Shown: positions 27,221-37,174, counted from the first letter of the stretch. The stretch is DNA of 64,000 bases from Nitrososphaeraceae archaeon (GCA_031316115.1 JALDRC010000003.1:248001-312000); one strand, 5' to 3'. Notes: generated from the sequence alone by a model not told the origin. A program made the numbers and translations.

Positions 27221-29200
27221 TCAGGAGATATAGTCAATTGTTCCTATCTTTATGTCTTTGACAGGCAGGAAGGCATCTCCATTGGCCCTGGTCCAAATAT
27301 GGTGTTTTTTAATAAATGATGGTCCTTGTTCTATTTGCTGTTTATCTCCTCCATTAGGTACACTTCCAGGATCCCAATCGTTTTTACCCCATTTTCTATC
27401 TTTTACTACATGAATCCAACCTTTACCTTCACCAAAATCTAACCACACATTTAACACAACTTCTTGATTTGTCCTATCTGTTCTTATCGTTAGGAAGAAT
27501 TTGTATTCTTTGTTATCTACTAATTTAATACCATTGGGATATGGGAAAGAGAGTTCTCTCCCTTGATTGTTATGCCAATATTCTACCTTACTTTGAATTT
27601 CATCCCTGTGGATGGATAATCCAAATCCTCCAAAAACGTATTGACCATCAAGTGACCATCCATTTGTACCATGATTTCCGTCTTTAATTGATAGATTATC
27701 AATTCCTGGTTTGAGCATGAATATTCCTGTCATCACAGTATTAAATCCTGCTGTGGGTAATTGTGAAAACTGTGGAGAATCATGATAGTCCCAGTAAACC
27801 CTTCCATTTCCTCCACCTGATTGTACTTCTAACCAACCATCTTTTATTGTATGAGATTTTACCCCACTTGCTCCGCTGGATAACAAGACTGGATCGTTGG
27901 GAGCCGTTTTCCCTGAAGGAATAGTAATATCTTTACTTAGAGCTGATTGTGAGTCATAATACCATTGCACATTTTGGACAGGGAAGCTACCACTAGATGG
28001 TGGTGGTTGAGTGGTATCTGGTACACAGGTGTTTGTTCCTGTGTCGAGGTGTTGGCCTGCTGGGCAGGTTATAGGTGGTGGTTGAGTGGTATCTGGTACA
28101 CAGGTGTTTGTTCCTGTGTCGAGGTGTTGGCCTGCTGGGCAGGTTATAGGTGGTGGTTGAGTGGTATCTATTTCACAGAATTTTGTTATAGGATCATAGT
28201 GCATACCTGCTGGACAAGATATAGGTGGTGGAGTTGTATCTGTTACACAAGAGTTTGTTTCAGCATCGAAGTGTTCACCCGCTGGACATGATGTTGTGGA
28301 AGATATATCATCTATGTTGATAAGACAACTTTTAATTTGCTTTGCGTCTATTTGACCACTACATTCAAGTTCAAAATTTGCGTTATATCCTGGTACATCA
28401 TTGACCGAAACCGAGTATGGCCCTTCTGTAAGAGAAACGATCTGTATTAAATTGGAAGGAGCGGCTTTAAAAGACGGAGGAAAGGCAGGAGTTCCATTTA
28501 TATTTATTATAAAATCAGAAGCTTGTTTATTACCTCCATTGTTGTTTATGATTTTAGTAGATAGTATCAGAAACCCTACCTTAGATGTATCTGACGGTTT
28601 GGGAATCTCTGCAATCTCAAGCATTTTCTTTTTGTCTTCTATTTGAGCATTAGGAGGCGATAATAATTCTGATAAAGGCAGGGAGTGCTTTATTGATTTA
28701 TTCTCAACAGATAATGTATGAATCCCGTTAGGATAATCTACATTTATCTCACAAGATTTAACTTCACCAGAATTCATTATTCCTTCGCACTGCTCTCCTA
28801 GAAAGATTTCAGAATTCTTTGCATCATTTATTGAAATTTTATAATCTCCTTCTTTTACTGGAATTACTTGAATTTGAGGAGGTTGAACTGCTTTAAAAGA
28901 GGAAGGAGGTCCATTAGTTTCCATAACATTAATGGTAAAATCTAAGGTTTGTTGGTTGCTTTTTTCATCATTTATAATATTAGTTGAAAGTATAATATAG
29001 CCAAATTGAGATTGCTCATCTAATGATGGCAATTGAGCAATAGATGGACTTTCTAAACTCTCTTCAACAATTTTATCATCTGAAAATGAGAATATTTCAA
29101 CTGGTCCTAAGAATGAATATAAACCTAATGTGGTTAATAATGGAAATAATGTAAAAACTATAAGATAGGGCCTTGCATTTACCATTAAATTCATTTTCAA
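27221..29200 (-). CDS. Secreted modular protein with CPAG repeats and C-terminal polysaccharide-lyase-like domain
   Basis: The 659-residue protein has an N-terminal signal/anchor helix (YLIVFTLFPLLTTLGLY), then two copies of a beta-sandwich-like module of about 100 residues (GYIILSTNIINDEKSNQQ... and GFLILSTKIINNNGGNKQ...), then four to five short Cys-pair repeats of the form CPAGxHxDxxTxxCVPDTTQPPP. The C-terminal 250 residues are a jelly-roll-like domain (VYWDYHDSPQF, GGFGLSIHRDEIQ, WLDFGEGKGWIHV) resembling alginate-lyase/polysaccharide-binding folds. No catalytic residues can be named. It shares modules with the neighbouring 1402-residue protein, so both derive from a common set. Confidence 0.75.
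   Translation of the reverse strand: MKMNLMVNARPYLIVFTLFPLLTTLGLYSFLGPVEIFSFSDDKIVEESLESPSIAQLPSLDEQSQFGYIILSTNIINDEKSNQQTLDFTINVMETNGPPSSFKAVQPPQIQVIPVKEGDYKISINDAKNSEIFLGEQCEGIMNSGEVKSCEINVDYPNGIHTLSVENKSIKHSLPLSELLSPPNAQIEDKKKMLEIAEIPKPSDTSKVGFLILSTKIINNNGGNKQASDFIININGTPAFPPSFKAAPSNLIQIVSLTEGPYSVSVNDVPGYNANFELECSGQIDAKQIKSCLINIDDISSTTSCPAGEHFDAETNSCVTDTTPPPISCPAGMHYDPITKFCEIDTTQPPPITCPAGQHLDTGTNTCVPDTTQPPPITCPAGQHLDTGTNTCVPDTTQPPPSSGSFPVQNVQWYYDSQSALSKDITIPSGKTAPNDPVLLSSGASGVKSHTIKDGWLEVQSGGGNGRVYWDYHDSPQFSQLPTAGFNTVMTGIFMLKPGIDNLSIKDGNHGTNGWSLDGQYVFGGFGLSIHRDEIQSKVEYWHNNQGRELSFPYPNGIKLVDNKEYKFFLTIRTDRTNQEVVLNVWLDFGEGKGWIHVVKDRKWGKNDWDPGSVPNGGDKQQIEQGPSFIKKHHIWTRANGDAFLPVKDIKIGTIDYIS
28001..28150 (-). 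repeat. Two tandem 75-bp units inside the secreted protein gene
   Basis: Units 28001-28075 and 28076-28150 appear identical base for base and each encodes 25 residues with CPAGQHLDTGTNTC. More diverged units follow at 28151 and beyond. Perfect identity implies recent duplication or gene conversion, and the 75-base period keeps the reading frame. Confidence 0.9.
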
Positions 29201-29510
29201 ATAGAGAAAAACGTATATTAGTATTAGGTTACAAACCTAAGTAACATTTAATCTAGAATTATTAATCTTATTTATTTATTTGGGAATTTTTTGTTCTAAT
29301 AATATAGTAGATTCTTCTGAAATTAGAAATAATATAAATGAAATATAATAGAAATATTAGACATAAATACATTCAAAGTCATAATTAAAATAAAATTTGT
29401 ATTGTATTTTAGAGTATTATGTTTCTAAGCAAAAAAAATTAAATGCAATTCTTAAAATAGTTAAACTAATAAGTTGAATTTAAGACGAAAAAAAATATAG
29501 CAAGTTTAGA
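29201..29510. other. AT-rich gap between the two secreted repeat protein genes
   Basis: This 310-base region contains no open frame, tRNA or repeat that I can recognise. It would hold the promoter for the 659-residue protein gene (minus strand) and the 3' untranslated end of the 1402-residue protein gene. Confidence 0.5.
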
Positions 29511-32500
29511 CTACTGATTTGGAGGAACGATTTCTCGTACCGAAAGATCTTTGAATTGCACATCAGCTTGATTCCATTTAATCATAACTGTTGGAGAACC
29601 CCATGTATATCTTTGATCCCATTGTCCTCCGCATTTTTCGGGTCCTGATGGACCTTTTTGTCCAAAACCTCCTTCATCTGTAAATTCATAGACTTTTTCC
29701 CATTTTCCATTATTTTCTTTATCGATCCAAAATTCTTGTTTCACATCATTATTTGGTAGATTATAGATTATTGCCTTTATTCCCAACCATTTACCTACAA
29801 TAGAAGGTGAAAGTTCGCTAATCTTTTCTGTATCTGTATTTATCAAACTTAAATGCCACATTTCTTTTTTAGCTTCCAATTCTCCGTTAAAACCAAATGT
29901 GAATATAGGTGTTGCTCCTCCACATCCTCCGTTATCACTGCTATGATCTATTGACCGCGGTAAGAAACTATATCCTAATGAGGTATCGCTGGTGGAATTT
30001 ACTTTGAAATATCCAGTAATTTCAATATTTGTCCAATCATCTTCATTAAACCAATATCCTTTTTTTGCAAGTTTATTAAACTCATAAGTAGTCATATTTG
30101 ATTTGTTAAATTTGCCTGAAGAGTTTGAAGTAAATATCTCAAGGATTACTTTATCTTGTGGTGTTGGAGACCAAGATCCGTCTTGATTCTTTATCAAGTC
30201 CTTTATTCCAGCACCAATTTTTAATCGTGGATCAGACTTTATATTGTCATTGTTCATAAACCATTCATCACCAGCTTGCTTAGTTGGATAAATCTTGTTT
30301 ATTCCAAATTTATCCAATCCAACATTTTGTATATTTGATGCATTTTCTTGTAAAGGAAATACTGAAGACGAGACTATAGATTTTGTAAGAGTAAAGGTAT
30401 CTAATTGATTGCCGTTATTATCTAGAAATGTTCCAACTAATTTTTCACCATTATCACCAGATATATCTACATTAAGATAGCCAAATTTACCTATTTGTTT
30501 TGCGTTAAATTCGGCTTGATTGCCTAGCCCATGTAAGGAAACCCCACCAGTACCGGCAGTGATGAATATAGGTGCGCCAACGTTATTGTAAACATCAGTA
30601 GCTGTATCTGTTATTATGGGTTGAGAGGAGCTTCCAGAATTAAATTTCAGGGGAAAAGTTCTTTGATAATTATGATTATGACCGGAAAGAACCAGATCTA
30701 CTTTATATTCGTCAAACAGTGGATGATATATATCTCTTAAACTTGTTAACCCTGAATGTTTGGTAGAGGTAGCATATGGAGGTTTATGGAAGTAAACTAC
30801 CTTCCAAATGATGTTTTTATCCTTGGCTGCTTTTTCAAGTTCAGTTTTTACGAAATTATATTGGTCAGAATTTTTCGAGAAGGATTCCTGTGTGGACATA
30901 ACTAGGAATAACGTATTTTCATGAACAAAGGAATAATATTGTTTATCTAAGTTAAAGTGATCTAATAATTGTTCAGTTATACTTGAGCTTTCTTCTTCAT
31001 CACTATCATGATTTCCAATTGTAATTTTCATCTCATCGTTTAAAGGCTTTATAACATCAAGCCAACAATCAGCATCAGATTCATAAGAATAATCTCCCAA
31101 TCCAAGTACTAACTCTGGATCTTTAGAGAGGATGGACTGTACTGTTTTTTTAGAATTAGAGTTACAATTCCAATCACCTGCTGCTGCAAAATTGAAAGGA
31201 ACAAATTCACCTCCTGATGGTGGTTGAGTGGTTTCTGGTACACAGGTGTTTGTTGCTGCGTCGAATTGTTCGCCTGCTGGGCATGTTATAGGTGATGGTT
31301 GAGTGGTTTCTGGTACACAGGTGTTTGTTGCTGCGTCGAATTGTTCGCCTGCTGGGCATGTTATAGGTGATGGTTGAGTGGTTTCTGGTACACAGGTGTT
31401 TGTTGCTGTGTCTAAGTGTTGGCCTGCTGGGCATCCCACTGTTAGAGGCAATCCAGAAGTAACTTCTGTTATTGGGTCGTCAAGATTTACGACACAAACC
31501 ATATTTTCGTCAGCATTAATAGTACCAGCACAATCATATAGGAATTTTGTAATATATCCGAAGTTATTCTTTACTGTTATATCAAATTGTCCTTCATTCA
31601 ACGCTATAATATGTCCTAATGGTGATTGTGATCCTTTAAATGTAGAAGGTCTTGGATTGTTACCATTTATAGTAATTTGAAAATCAGATGCTATTTTTGT
31701 ACCTCCGTTATTGTTATCAACATCTAAAACTACCAGTAGAAATCCTGTTCCTGGTTGATTAGGTACACAGGAATTTGTTGCTGCGTCGAAGTGTTGACCT
31801 GCTGGACATACTACTGGAGGAGGCAAGTTGGGATCATCTATATTGATAATACATACTAGTGTATCTTGGGCACTCATAGTTCCAGCACAATCATATAGAA
31901 ATTCTGTTTCGTATCCAAAGTTGTCATTTAATTTTACAGAATAATTTCCTTCATTAACAGCAACTATTTTTCCTATTGGAGATTGCATACCACTAAAGGA
32001 CGAAGGTATAGCTTCGTTTCCTTGGATATTGACGGTAAAATCAGAAGCTTGTTTAGTGCCATTATCATCATTAAGAACATCTGTAACTATCAACAGGAAA
32101 CCTGTTCTTGTTGTAGGTGGTTGTTCTGTTGTAGGTGGTTGTTCTGTTGTAGGTGGTTGTTCTGTTGTAGGTGGTTGTTCTGTTGTAGGTGGTTGTTCTG
32201 TTGTAGGTGGTTGTTCTGTTGTAGGTGGTTGTTCTGTTGTAGGTGGTTGTTCATTTGGTTGTTCTGTTGTAGGTGGTTGTTCTGTTGTAGGTGGTTGTTC
32301 ATTTGGTTGTTCTGTTGTAGGTGGTTGTTCTGTTGTAGGTGGTTGTTCTGTTGTAGGTGGTTGAATATCTGGTAGACAAGTATTTGTTTGATTATCAAGA
32401 TGAAATCCCTCCTGGCATTCTGGAGTGGGTGTGGATGATTCATCTGAATATGATTCATAAAATATTTGTCCATTAGGGTTAAATATATTATCTTTAAATC

Positions 32501-33719
32501 CATTTAATACCTCATCTTCAGAAATAGATCTATCCCAGATACGAATTTCATCAAGATCTCCTTTGAAGAACTTATTATCCATGGACGAATCACCTCCGAT
32601 AACCAATTCTTCATCACTGCCCAAATCTGGGATTAAATTTGAGGTTATTTTATTGTCTACTAATTTACCATCAATATATAATTTTAATGATTTCCCGTCA
32701 TAAGTTAAGACGACATAATGCCATAATCCATCATTATATTTATCAGGAGAATTTACAAACACATTTGTTCCAGATGATGTTTCAAAACCTCCCTCAATTG
32801 TTTCGGATGGATTCAACCATATACCATAATTGAGATTTTCACCTCCTAGTTCAGAACTAAAGCCACCTCTATTCAACAATATTCCTACACCATCATGATC
32901 AATTCTATCAGCTCTAAACCAAGTGGCTAAAGAAAATTTATCTAGTTTGAATAGATCTTTATCTTTTTTAATTTTTTCTAATTTATCATCTTCAAAAGTT
33001 TTGAATGGTTGATATTTATAGTTTGATTGAACTGGAGAAATAGAGGAAAATGGGAGATATAATATTAATCCATTCAAAGGAACATCATCAAAGTTGTAGA
33101 AATTGAAAATTTCGTGTTGAGATAATGCTCTATCCCAGATCATCACCTCATCCACATTTCCAGTAAAAAATTTATCTTTTGCAAAAGAATTCGCCCCAAT
33201 TCTTATTGCCTGATTCCCGGTATTATCGGGGTCAGCGCTTAATGAATCAACTTTTCCCACAATCTTGCCATCAACATATAATGCTAAAGTTGATCCATCA
33301 TAAGTTAGAATAGCATGGTGCCAATTCCCGTCATTAAATTTATCTTTAGATGTTACAAAAATATTTGTGCCAGACTCTCTCTCGAATCCTCCTTGTATCT
33401 CTTCGGTGGGGGTAATCCAAATACCATAATTCATGTTTTTCCCAGGTTCGTCTTCGTTCATCCCTCCTTTGTTTACTATCATGCCCGGATCAATGTAATC
33501 ACGTTTATCAGTAGAAAACCATACAGAAACTGTAAAATTTGTTAATTGTAATCTCTCGCTATTCTCGACATCAAGAAAATTTGAACCTGAGAATGTTAGG
33601 AAAGTATTAGATGTTTGACCATTTACTAAATGGTAATCAAAATAATTCAATACAATATAAGAGAAAAATATTATTATTCCAGTAAATAATACCTTAGTTT
33701 TCCTATCGGAATTTTTCAT
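29511..33719 (-). CDS. Giant secreted protein: two LamG domains, PPTTEQ linker, CPAG repeats, purple acid phosphatase-like domain
   Basis: The 1402-residue protein has a signal helix (VLFTGIIIFFSYIVLNYF), two concanavalin/LamG modules (about 35-225 and 245-420; both with NDGxWHxxxLTYDG and LYVDGK/LYIDGK), a PPTTEQ linker, two beta-sandwich modules (GFLLIVTDVLNDDN, GFLLVVLDVDNNNG) shared with the neighbour gene, and about three CPAGEQFDAATNTCVP repeats. From about 840 comes a metallophosphatase domain with GDWNC, LGDYSY, GNHDSD, YFHKPPY and GHNHNYQR, the full binuclear metal site of purple acid phosphatases. A C-terminal beta domain of about 270 residues follows. It is probably an exported glycan-binding phosphatase. 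Confidence 0.85.
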   Translation of the reverse strand: MKNSDRKTKVLFTGIIIFFSYIVLNYFDYHLVNGQTSNTFLTFSGSNFLDVENSERLQLTNFTVSVWFSTDKRDYIDPGMIVNKGGMNEDEPGKNMNYGIWITPTEEIQGGFERESGTNIFVTSKDKFNDGNWHHAILTYDGSTLALYVDGKIVGKVDSLSADPDNTGNQAIRIGANSFAKDKFFTGNVDEVMIWDRALSQHEIFNFYNFDDVPLNGLILYLPFSSISPVQSNYKYQPFKTFEDDKLEKIKKDKDLFKLDKFSLATWFRADRIDHDGVGILLNRGGFSSELGGENLNYGIWLNPSETIEGGFETSSGTNVFVNSPDKYNDGLWHYVVLTYDGKSLKLYIDGKLVDNKITSNLIPDLGSDEELVIGGDSSMDNKFFKGDLDEIRIWDRSISEDEVLNGFKDNIFNPNGQIFYESYSDESSTPTPECQEGFHLDNQTNTCLPDIQPPTTEQPPTTEQPPTTEQPNEQPPTTEQPPTTEQPNEQPPTTEQPPTTEQPPTTEQPPTTEQPPTTEQPPTTEQPPTTEQPPTTRTGFLLIVTDVLNDDNGTKQASDFTVNIQGNEAIPSSFSGMQSPIGKIVAVNEGNYSVKLNDNFGYETEFLYDCAGTMSAQDTLVCIINIDDPNLPPPVVCPAGQHFDAATNSCVPNQPGTGFLLVVLDVDNNNGGTKIASDFQITINGNNPRPSTFKGSQSPLGHIIALNEGQFDITVKNNFGYITKFLYDCAGTINADENMVCVVNLDDPITEVTSGLPLTVGCPAGQHLDTATNTCVPETTQPSPITCPAGEQFDAATNTCVPETTQPSPITCPAGEQFDAATNTCVPETTQPPSGGEFVPFNFAAAGDWNCNSNSKKTVQSILSKDPELVLGLGDYSYESDADCWLDVIKPLNDEMKITIGNHDSDEEESSSITEQLLDHFNLDKQYYSFVHENTLFLVMSTQESFSKNSDQYNFVKTELEKAAKDKNIIWKVVYFHKPPYATSTKHSGLTSLRDIYHPLFDEYKVDLVLSGHNHNYQRTFPLKFNSGSSSQPIITDTATDVYNNVGAPIFITAGTGGVSLHGLGNQAEFNAKQIGKFGYLNVDISGDNGEKLVGTFLDNNGNQLDTFTLTKSIVSSSVFPLQENASNIQNVGLDKFGINKIYPTKQAGDEWFMNNDNIKSDPRLKIGAGIKDLIKNQDGSWSPTPQDKVILEIFTSNSSGKFNKSNMTTYEFNKLAKKGYWFNEDDWTNIEITGYFKVNSTSDTSLGYSFLPRSIDHSSDNGGCGGATPIFTFGFNGELEAKKEMWHLSLINTDTEKISELSPSIVGKWLGIKAIIYNLPNNDVKQEFWIDKENNGKWEKVYEFTDEGGFGQKGPSGPEKCGGQWDQRYTWGSPTVMIKWNQADVQFKDLSVREIVPPNQ
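31221..31445 (-). repeat. Three tandem 75-bp units encoding CPAG repeats
   Basis: Units start at 31221, 31296 and 31371. The first two are almost identical; the third diverges in its last third. Each encodes 25 residues with a two-cysteine CPAGEQFDAATNTCVPE-type motif. The period equals that of the repeats in the neighbouring gene at 28001, supporting a shared origin. Confidence 0.88.
32108..32363 (-). repeat. 18-bp tandem repeat tract encoding PPTTEQ
   Basis: About 13 near-perfect copies of an 18-base unit (minus strand CAACCACCTACAACAGAA) encode PPTTEQ. The tract is interrupted twice by a 12-base PNEQ unit. The encoded segment is a Pro/Thr-rich extended linker between the LamG modules and the phosphatase part, likely glycosylated. 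Copy-number changes would keep the frame. Confidence 0.93.
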
Positions 33720-34170
33720 CGAAGTTGCTCCTAGAGTCTTTTTAAATTTATTGTACTATTTAAAATTGTCCTATGTCCTTTTTGTATAAATTCTATCTGT
33801 TAATGCTACCGTTAACACTTTTGAAATAGACCTTATGCCATGTACAACATTGTTAATTCCGATATTATTTAGGTAATTTAGTTTTTTTAAAAAATTCTCT
33901 TTCATTTATATGAAAAAGGATTCTGAATATTTATGGTGAACTCTATTTTTTTTAATAAGTAATAATAAGTCCACTATACTAATCATTTTCTTTCTTATTT
34001 TTTTATTAATTAATGTACTGTAATAATTTATTAGTTATTAAAAATACTATGTGTTATATTTAGATAGAATGTTTAATTGGATAAATTTACTTAACAATAG
34101 TAAGATAACGGAAATAAAGCATTTTATTGTCTATATTATTATTTATGATAACACTTGAAAGGGAAGAAGA
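33720..34170. other. AT-rich divergent intergenic region
   Basis: This 451-base gap separates the giant secreted protein gene from the flippase gene. I see no credible gene. A small inverted repeat, TGTTAA and TTAACA around 33799-33818, is the only structure noted and may be chance. Promoters for both flanking genes must lie here. Confidence 0.5.
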
Positions 34171-35313
34171 TTGCTGAAATTTATTAAAGCTAACAAGGGT
34201 CTAATTTATATAATAATAGGTAATGTTCTGGGTGCGGTAATTACTGGAGGTTTTTGGCTCTTATTGGCTTCGTTACAGAGTGTAGAAGAATACGGAGAAA
34301 CTAGTTATATGATTTCTATGGCATCGCTAGCTTCGAGTATAGCCCTTTTAGGTTTAAACACTACAGTTACTACATACATACCAAAAGGGTTCCATCATAT
34401 CCACATTGCAGCTAATCAGATAATTTTGTTTTCTAGTGTTGTTTTGGGTATACTTGTAGCTCAAAGAGATCTATTATTAGGTTTTTTTGTAGTAGGTATG
34501 ACTTTTTGGATGATGAGCATTTATGAATTTTTGGGTAGAAAGTCATATAAACAATATGCTATTGCAAACACAGGGGCGCGAGCAACTCAACTTGTTCTTT
34601 CCATTATTTTATACTATATAATTGGGATTCCAGGTATAATTTTAGGATTTACAATTTCGTTCTTTTTATTTAGCTATAAATATTTTCTTTCAATGAGATA
34701 TTTTAAAAAGGATTTTGGAGATATCAAAAGTAAAATGAAATTTTCGTTGCATACATACTCTTTTAATATGTCAAATGCTTTGTTAATGTACTTAGATAAA
34801 ATTCTTATTGGTCCTATATTTGGATACATAGTATTAGGTTACTATCAGTTAGGATTTCAATTTTTGATGTTTCTTGGGATGATACCTATAAGTTTCTTCC
34901 AGTATTTGATTCCAGAGGAATCAAGTGGGAATAGAAAGAAAAAGTTGAGGATCGTAGGTATAGGTATATCAGTAGCGCTTGCTTGCTTGTTATATATTTT
35001 GAGTCCAATCATAGTAGAGTTATTTTTTCCAAATTATGAAAAATCCCTCAGTGTAATTAGAATATTAAGTTTTGGAATAATTCCTATGATGGTAACATAT
35101 ATAATTAATTCTATTTTTCTGAGTGAAGGAAATACTAAAGGAGTAGTTATTGGAGCTGTAATCTATCAAATTTTTCAGATAACTCTAATGCTAGTATTAG
35201 GAAAATGGATGGGAGTATCAGGTCTTGCATTTTCTGTTATAATATCTTTATCCATTCAAGCTATATTTCTTATGACTTTTAAAAAATTTGTACCTAAAAA
35301 AATAGCTCAATAA
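34171..35313 (+). CDS. Polysaccharide flippase-like membrane protein (MOP superfamily)
   Basis: The 380-residue protein consists almost entirely of hydrophobic helices (about 11), beginning GLIYIIIGNVLGAVITGGFW. This N-terminal pattern and the STNAR-like loops resemble Wzx/MurJ-type oligosaccharide-lipid flippases. It is somewhat shorter than the usual 420-480 residues with 12-14 helices. The start codon is TTG at 34171, preceded by GGGAAGAAG that may be a ribosome binding site. A role in exporting surface glycans is inferred; no glycosyltransferase is directly adjacent, but a PIG-L deacetylase gene converges on it. Confidence 0.8.
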   Translation: MLKFIKANKGLIYIIIGNVLGAVITGGFWLLLASLQSVEEYGETSYMISMASLASSIALLGLNTTVTTYIPKGFHHIHIAANQIILFSSVVLGILVAQRDLLLGFFVVGMTFWMMSIYEFLGRKSYKQYAIANTGARATQLVLSIILYYIIGIPGIILGFTISFFLFSYKYFLSMRYFKKDFGDIKSKMKFSLHTYSFNMSNALLMYLDKILIGPIFGYIVLGYYQLGFQFLMFLGMIPISFFQYLIPEESSGNRKKKLRIVGIGISVALACLLYILSPIIVELFFPNYEKSLSVIRILSFGIIPMMVTYIINSIFLSEGNTKGVVIGAVIYQIFQITLMLVLGKWMGVSGLAFSVIISLSIQAIFLMTFKKFVPKKIAQ

Positions 35314-35353
35314 TATTCGTAAAGATAGAGAATTGATAGAATATTTTTAACAT

Positions 35354-35986
35354 TTAGAATTTTCTTGTTTTAATGATCTCAAAGACCTCTGCATATCTAG
35401 TGTTTATTTGATATCCTCTATAACTGCATCTTCCTACAATTGCGTCTATCCAGTAGTGACCACATCTAGTAAATTGTGATTTAAAACATAGCAAGCATTG
35501 TTTTTTTGTTTCTATATTATTGGTGATATCAATATAAAGTTGTGGTTTAAAGGTCTGTTCAGTTATACCTCCTGGTATAGTAGTTTCGTACATGTATAGA
35601 TTATCTACATCACGGGAAGCAGATATTACAGCCTTAGTAAGAATCTGATGATCTTGGTGAGAATCACCAATCCATTGAGTAAAAACACTTGTCGGTTTAT
35701 ATTTTTTGATTAGATTATCAACAACGAAAACAAGTTTTCGATCAAATTTCATTTGAGATGGAGAAAGATCTAAAAATTCTGGTTTATGACATCCTAAGAT
35801 TTTAGATGATGCAACTGATTCTGCTTGACGTATATTTTTTATGTCATTTTCTGTGAAGTTAGGGAGAGTTGCTATTATTGGTATTACATTAAAATCAAGT
35901 TCAACAAGTTTTGAAATTGTTCCTGCCATTCCTATTTCTAAATCATCAGGATGAGCTCCAAAAACTAGAATAGAAGCGTTCTCCAT
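35354..35986 (-). CDS. PIG-L family deacetylase (LmbE-like)
   Basis: The 210-residue protein belongs to the zinc-dependent N-acetylglucosaminyl deacetylase family. The metal-binding AHPDDLEIGMAG is at 11-22 and the HQDH motif (SHQDHQILTKAV) near 109-120. Family members deacetylate GlcNAc-PI, mycothiol precursors, bacillithiol precursors and antibiotics. The substrate here is unknown; proximity to a flippase and to an archaetidylinositol-phosphate-type synthase suggests a sugar-lipid, but this is inference. Confidence 0.88.
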   Translation of the reverse strand: MENASILVFGAHPDDLEIGMAGTISKLVELDFNVIPIIATLPNFTENDIKNIRQAESVASSKILGCHKPEFLDLSPSQMKFDRKLVFVVDNLIKKYKPTSVFTQWIGDSHQDHQILTKAVISASRDVDNLYMYETTIPGGITEQTFKPQLYIDITNNIETKKQCLLCFKSQFTRCGHYWIDAIVGRCSYRGYQINTRYAEVFEIIKTRKF

Positions 35987-36102
35987 TTAAATTTGAGGTT
36001 AAATATAAAGAATATTAATAACTTTCCAAGATTATGCTTGATTTTAAAAAAATCTCAAAAAATATAAAACGAATTTAATTAATATCAGTAGTTAAAGAGT
36101 TA

Positions 36103-36699
36103 TTGCTAAATAAATTTAGAAAAAACCTCCAACCAATCCTCGACAAAATAGGATCAATCTTTGCCACACTTGGAATATCACCGAATTCTATCACGGTAAT
36201 GGCATTTATAATTGCCGTAATTTCTTCGATCATTTTTGGGTTAAGTTCCATACAGAATGGAATTTGGTTTAATACTGTATTATTAGGTAGTATCCTTTTG
36301 TTAATATCTGGTTTTTTTGATGTCATAGACGGGAGCGTAGCTAGGATATCAAGACAAACATCCAAAAAAGGGGCATTCCTTGATTCTACCCTAGATAAGA
36401 TCTCTGAAGTAGTTATTTTCTTGGGGATAGCAATAGGAAATTTAGCGAATCCTATCTTATGTATGATAGCCCTTTCTTCCTCGTTGTTAGTAAGTTATAC
36501 AAGATCCAGAGCAGAAAGTTTTGGAGTTGATTTAAGTGGAATTGGTTTTGGAGAAAGGGCTGAAAGATTAATAATATTGGCAATAATGGGAATCATCCCC
36601 ATTCAAAATTTTTTAGAATATGGTGTAATAATAATAATAATTATATCGATTCTGACAATTGTACAAAGAATTGATAGAACAATAAAAAAACTGAGTTGA
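36103..36699 (+). CDS. CDP-alcohol phosphatidyltransferase, probable archaetidylinositol phosphate synthase
   Basis: The enzyme joins CDP-archaeol to an alcohol phosphate in the membrane. The 198-residue protein has the CDP-alcohol signature with all aspartates: D-V-I-D-G-S-V-A-R then G-x3-D-x3-D (DVIDGSVARISRQ ... GAFLDSTLDK) near 73-98. YTRSRAESFGVDL and GERAERLIILA match archaeal inositol-phosphate-type synthases. About five to six membrane helices are visible. The start is TTG at 36103. It runs tail to tail with S26e, with one base between stop codons. Confidence 0.88.
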   Translation: MLNKFRKNLQPILDKIGSIFATLGISPNSITVMAFIIAVISSIIFGLSSIQNGIWFNTVLLGSILLLISGFFDVIDGSVARISRQTSKKGAFLDSTLDKISEVVIFLGIAIGNLANPILCMIALSSSLLVSYTRSRAESFGVDLSGIGFGERAERLIILAIMGIIPIQNFLEYGVIIIIIISILTIVQRIDRTIKKLS

Positions 36700-36700
36700 A

Positions 36701-36988
36701 TTATCTAAGTCTTGTACTTACCCGTCTCTCAACTTCAGATCTTACTTTGACTATTCCTCTATGAACAGCACATGAAACACAATAAAATTTTACATCAGTA
36801 GCAGGAGAAATATATGCACCTTGAGCCCTCAACTCCTTTGCAAGAGTCGGTTCAACTAATGTTATTCTTCCAGTGATTTTTTTTGCTTTATCTCGCGGAA
36901 CCATCGCTCCACATTGGCTGCAATGAACCGTACCGCTACTGCCTTTCCCCCCTTTAGTACGTCCACGACTCGTACGTTTCTTTGGCAT
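36701..36988 (-). CDS. rps26e: Small ribosomal subunit protein eS26
   Basis: The true product is 95 residues starting MPKKRTSRGR at 36986-36988; a longer frame extends upstream but its added 73 residues are hydrophobic and not ribosomal. The zinc site CSQC ... CVSC with VKFYCVSCAVHRGIVKVRS is the eS26 signature. It is a component of the 30S platform next to the mRNA exit site; among archaea eS26 occurs in Thaumarchaeota and Crenarchaeota, which supports the lineage assignment. It is divergent from the NAD kinase-like gene. Confidence 0.93.
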   Translation of the reverse strand: MPKKRTSRGRTKGGKGSSGTVHCSQCGAMVPRDKAKKITGRITLVEPTLAKELRAQGAYISPATDVKFYCVSCAVHRGIVKVRSEVERRVSTRLR

Positions 36989-37174
36989 GTAGATATCATT
37001 ATTACCCCATACTTTAAAGGTTCTGGTAAAATTTGGCGTTACGGAAAATACAATAAATTCTATATTTTTAAAGAAAAAACTTAAAATTATGTTTATTCCC
37101 AAAATAGATATAGATATTATCAATAGTAAAAAAAATTTAACTTTAAATGAGAGATATATAAATAAACAAATCTC

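Noticed and set aside
32029-32375. Long plus-strand frames rich in GGCSVV or CCRWLF repeats
   Set aside because: They are antisense shadows of the PPTTEQ repeat tract in the true minus-strand gene.
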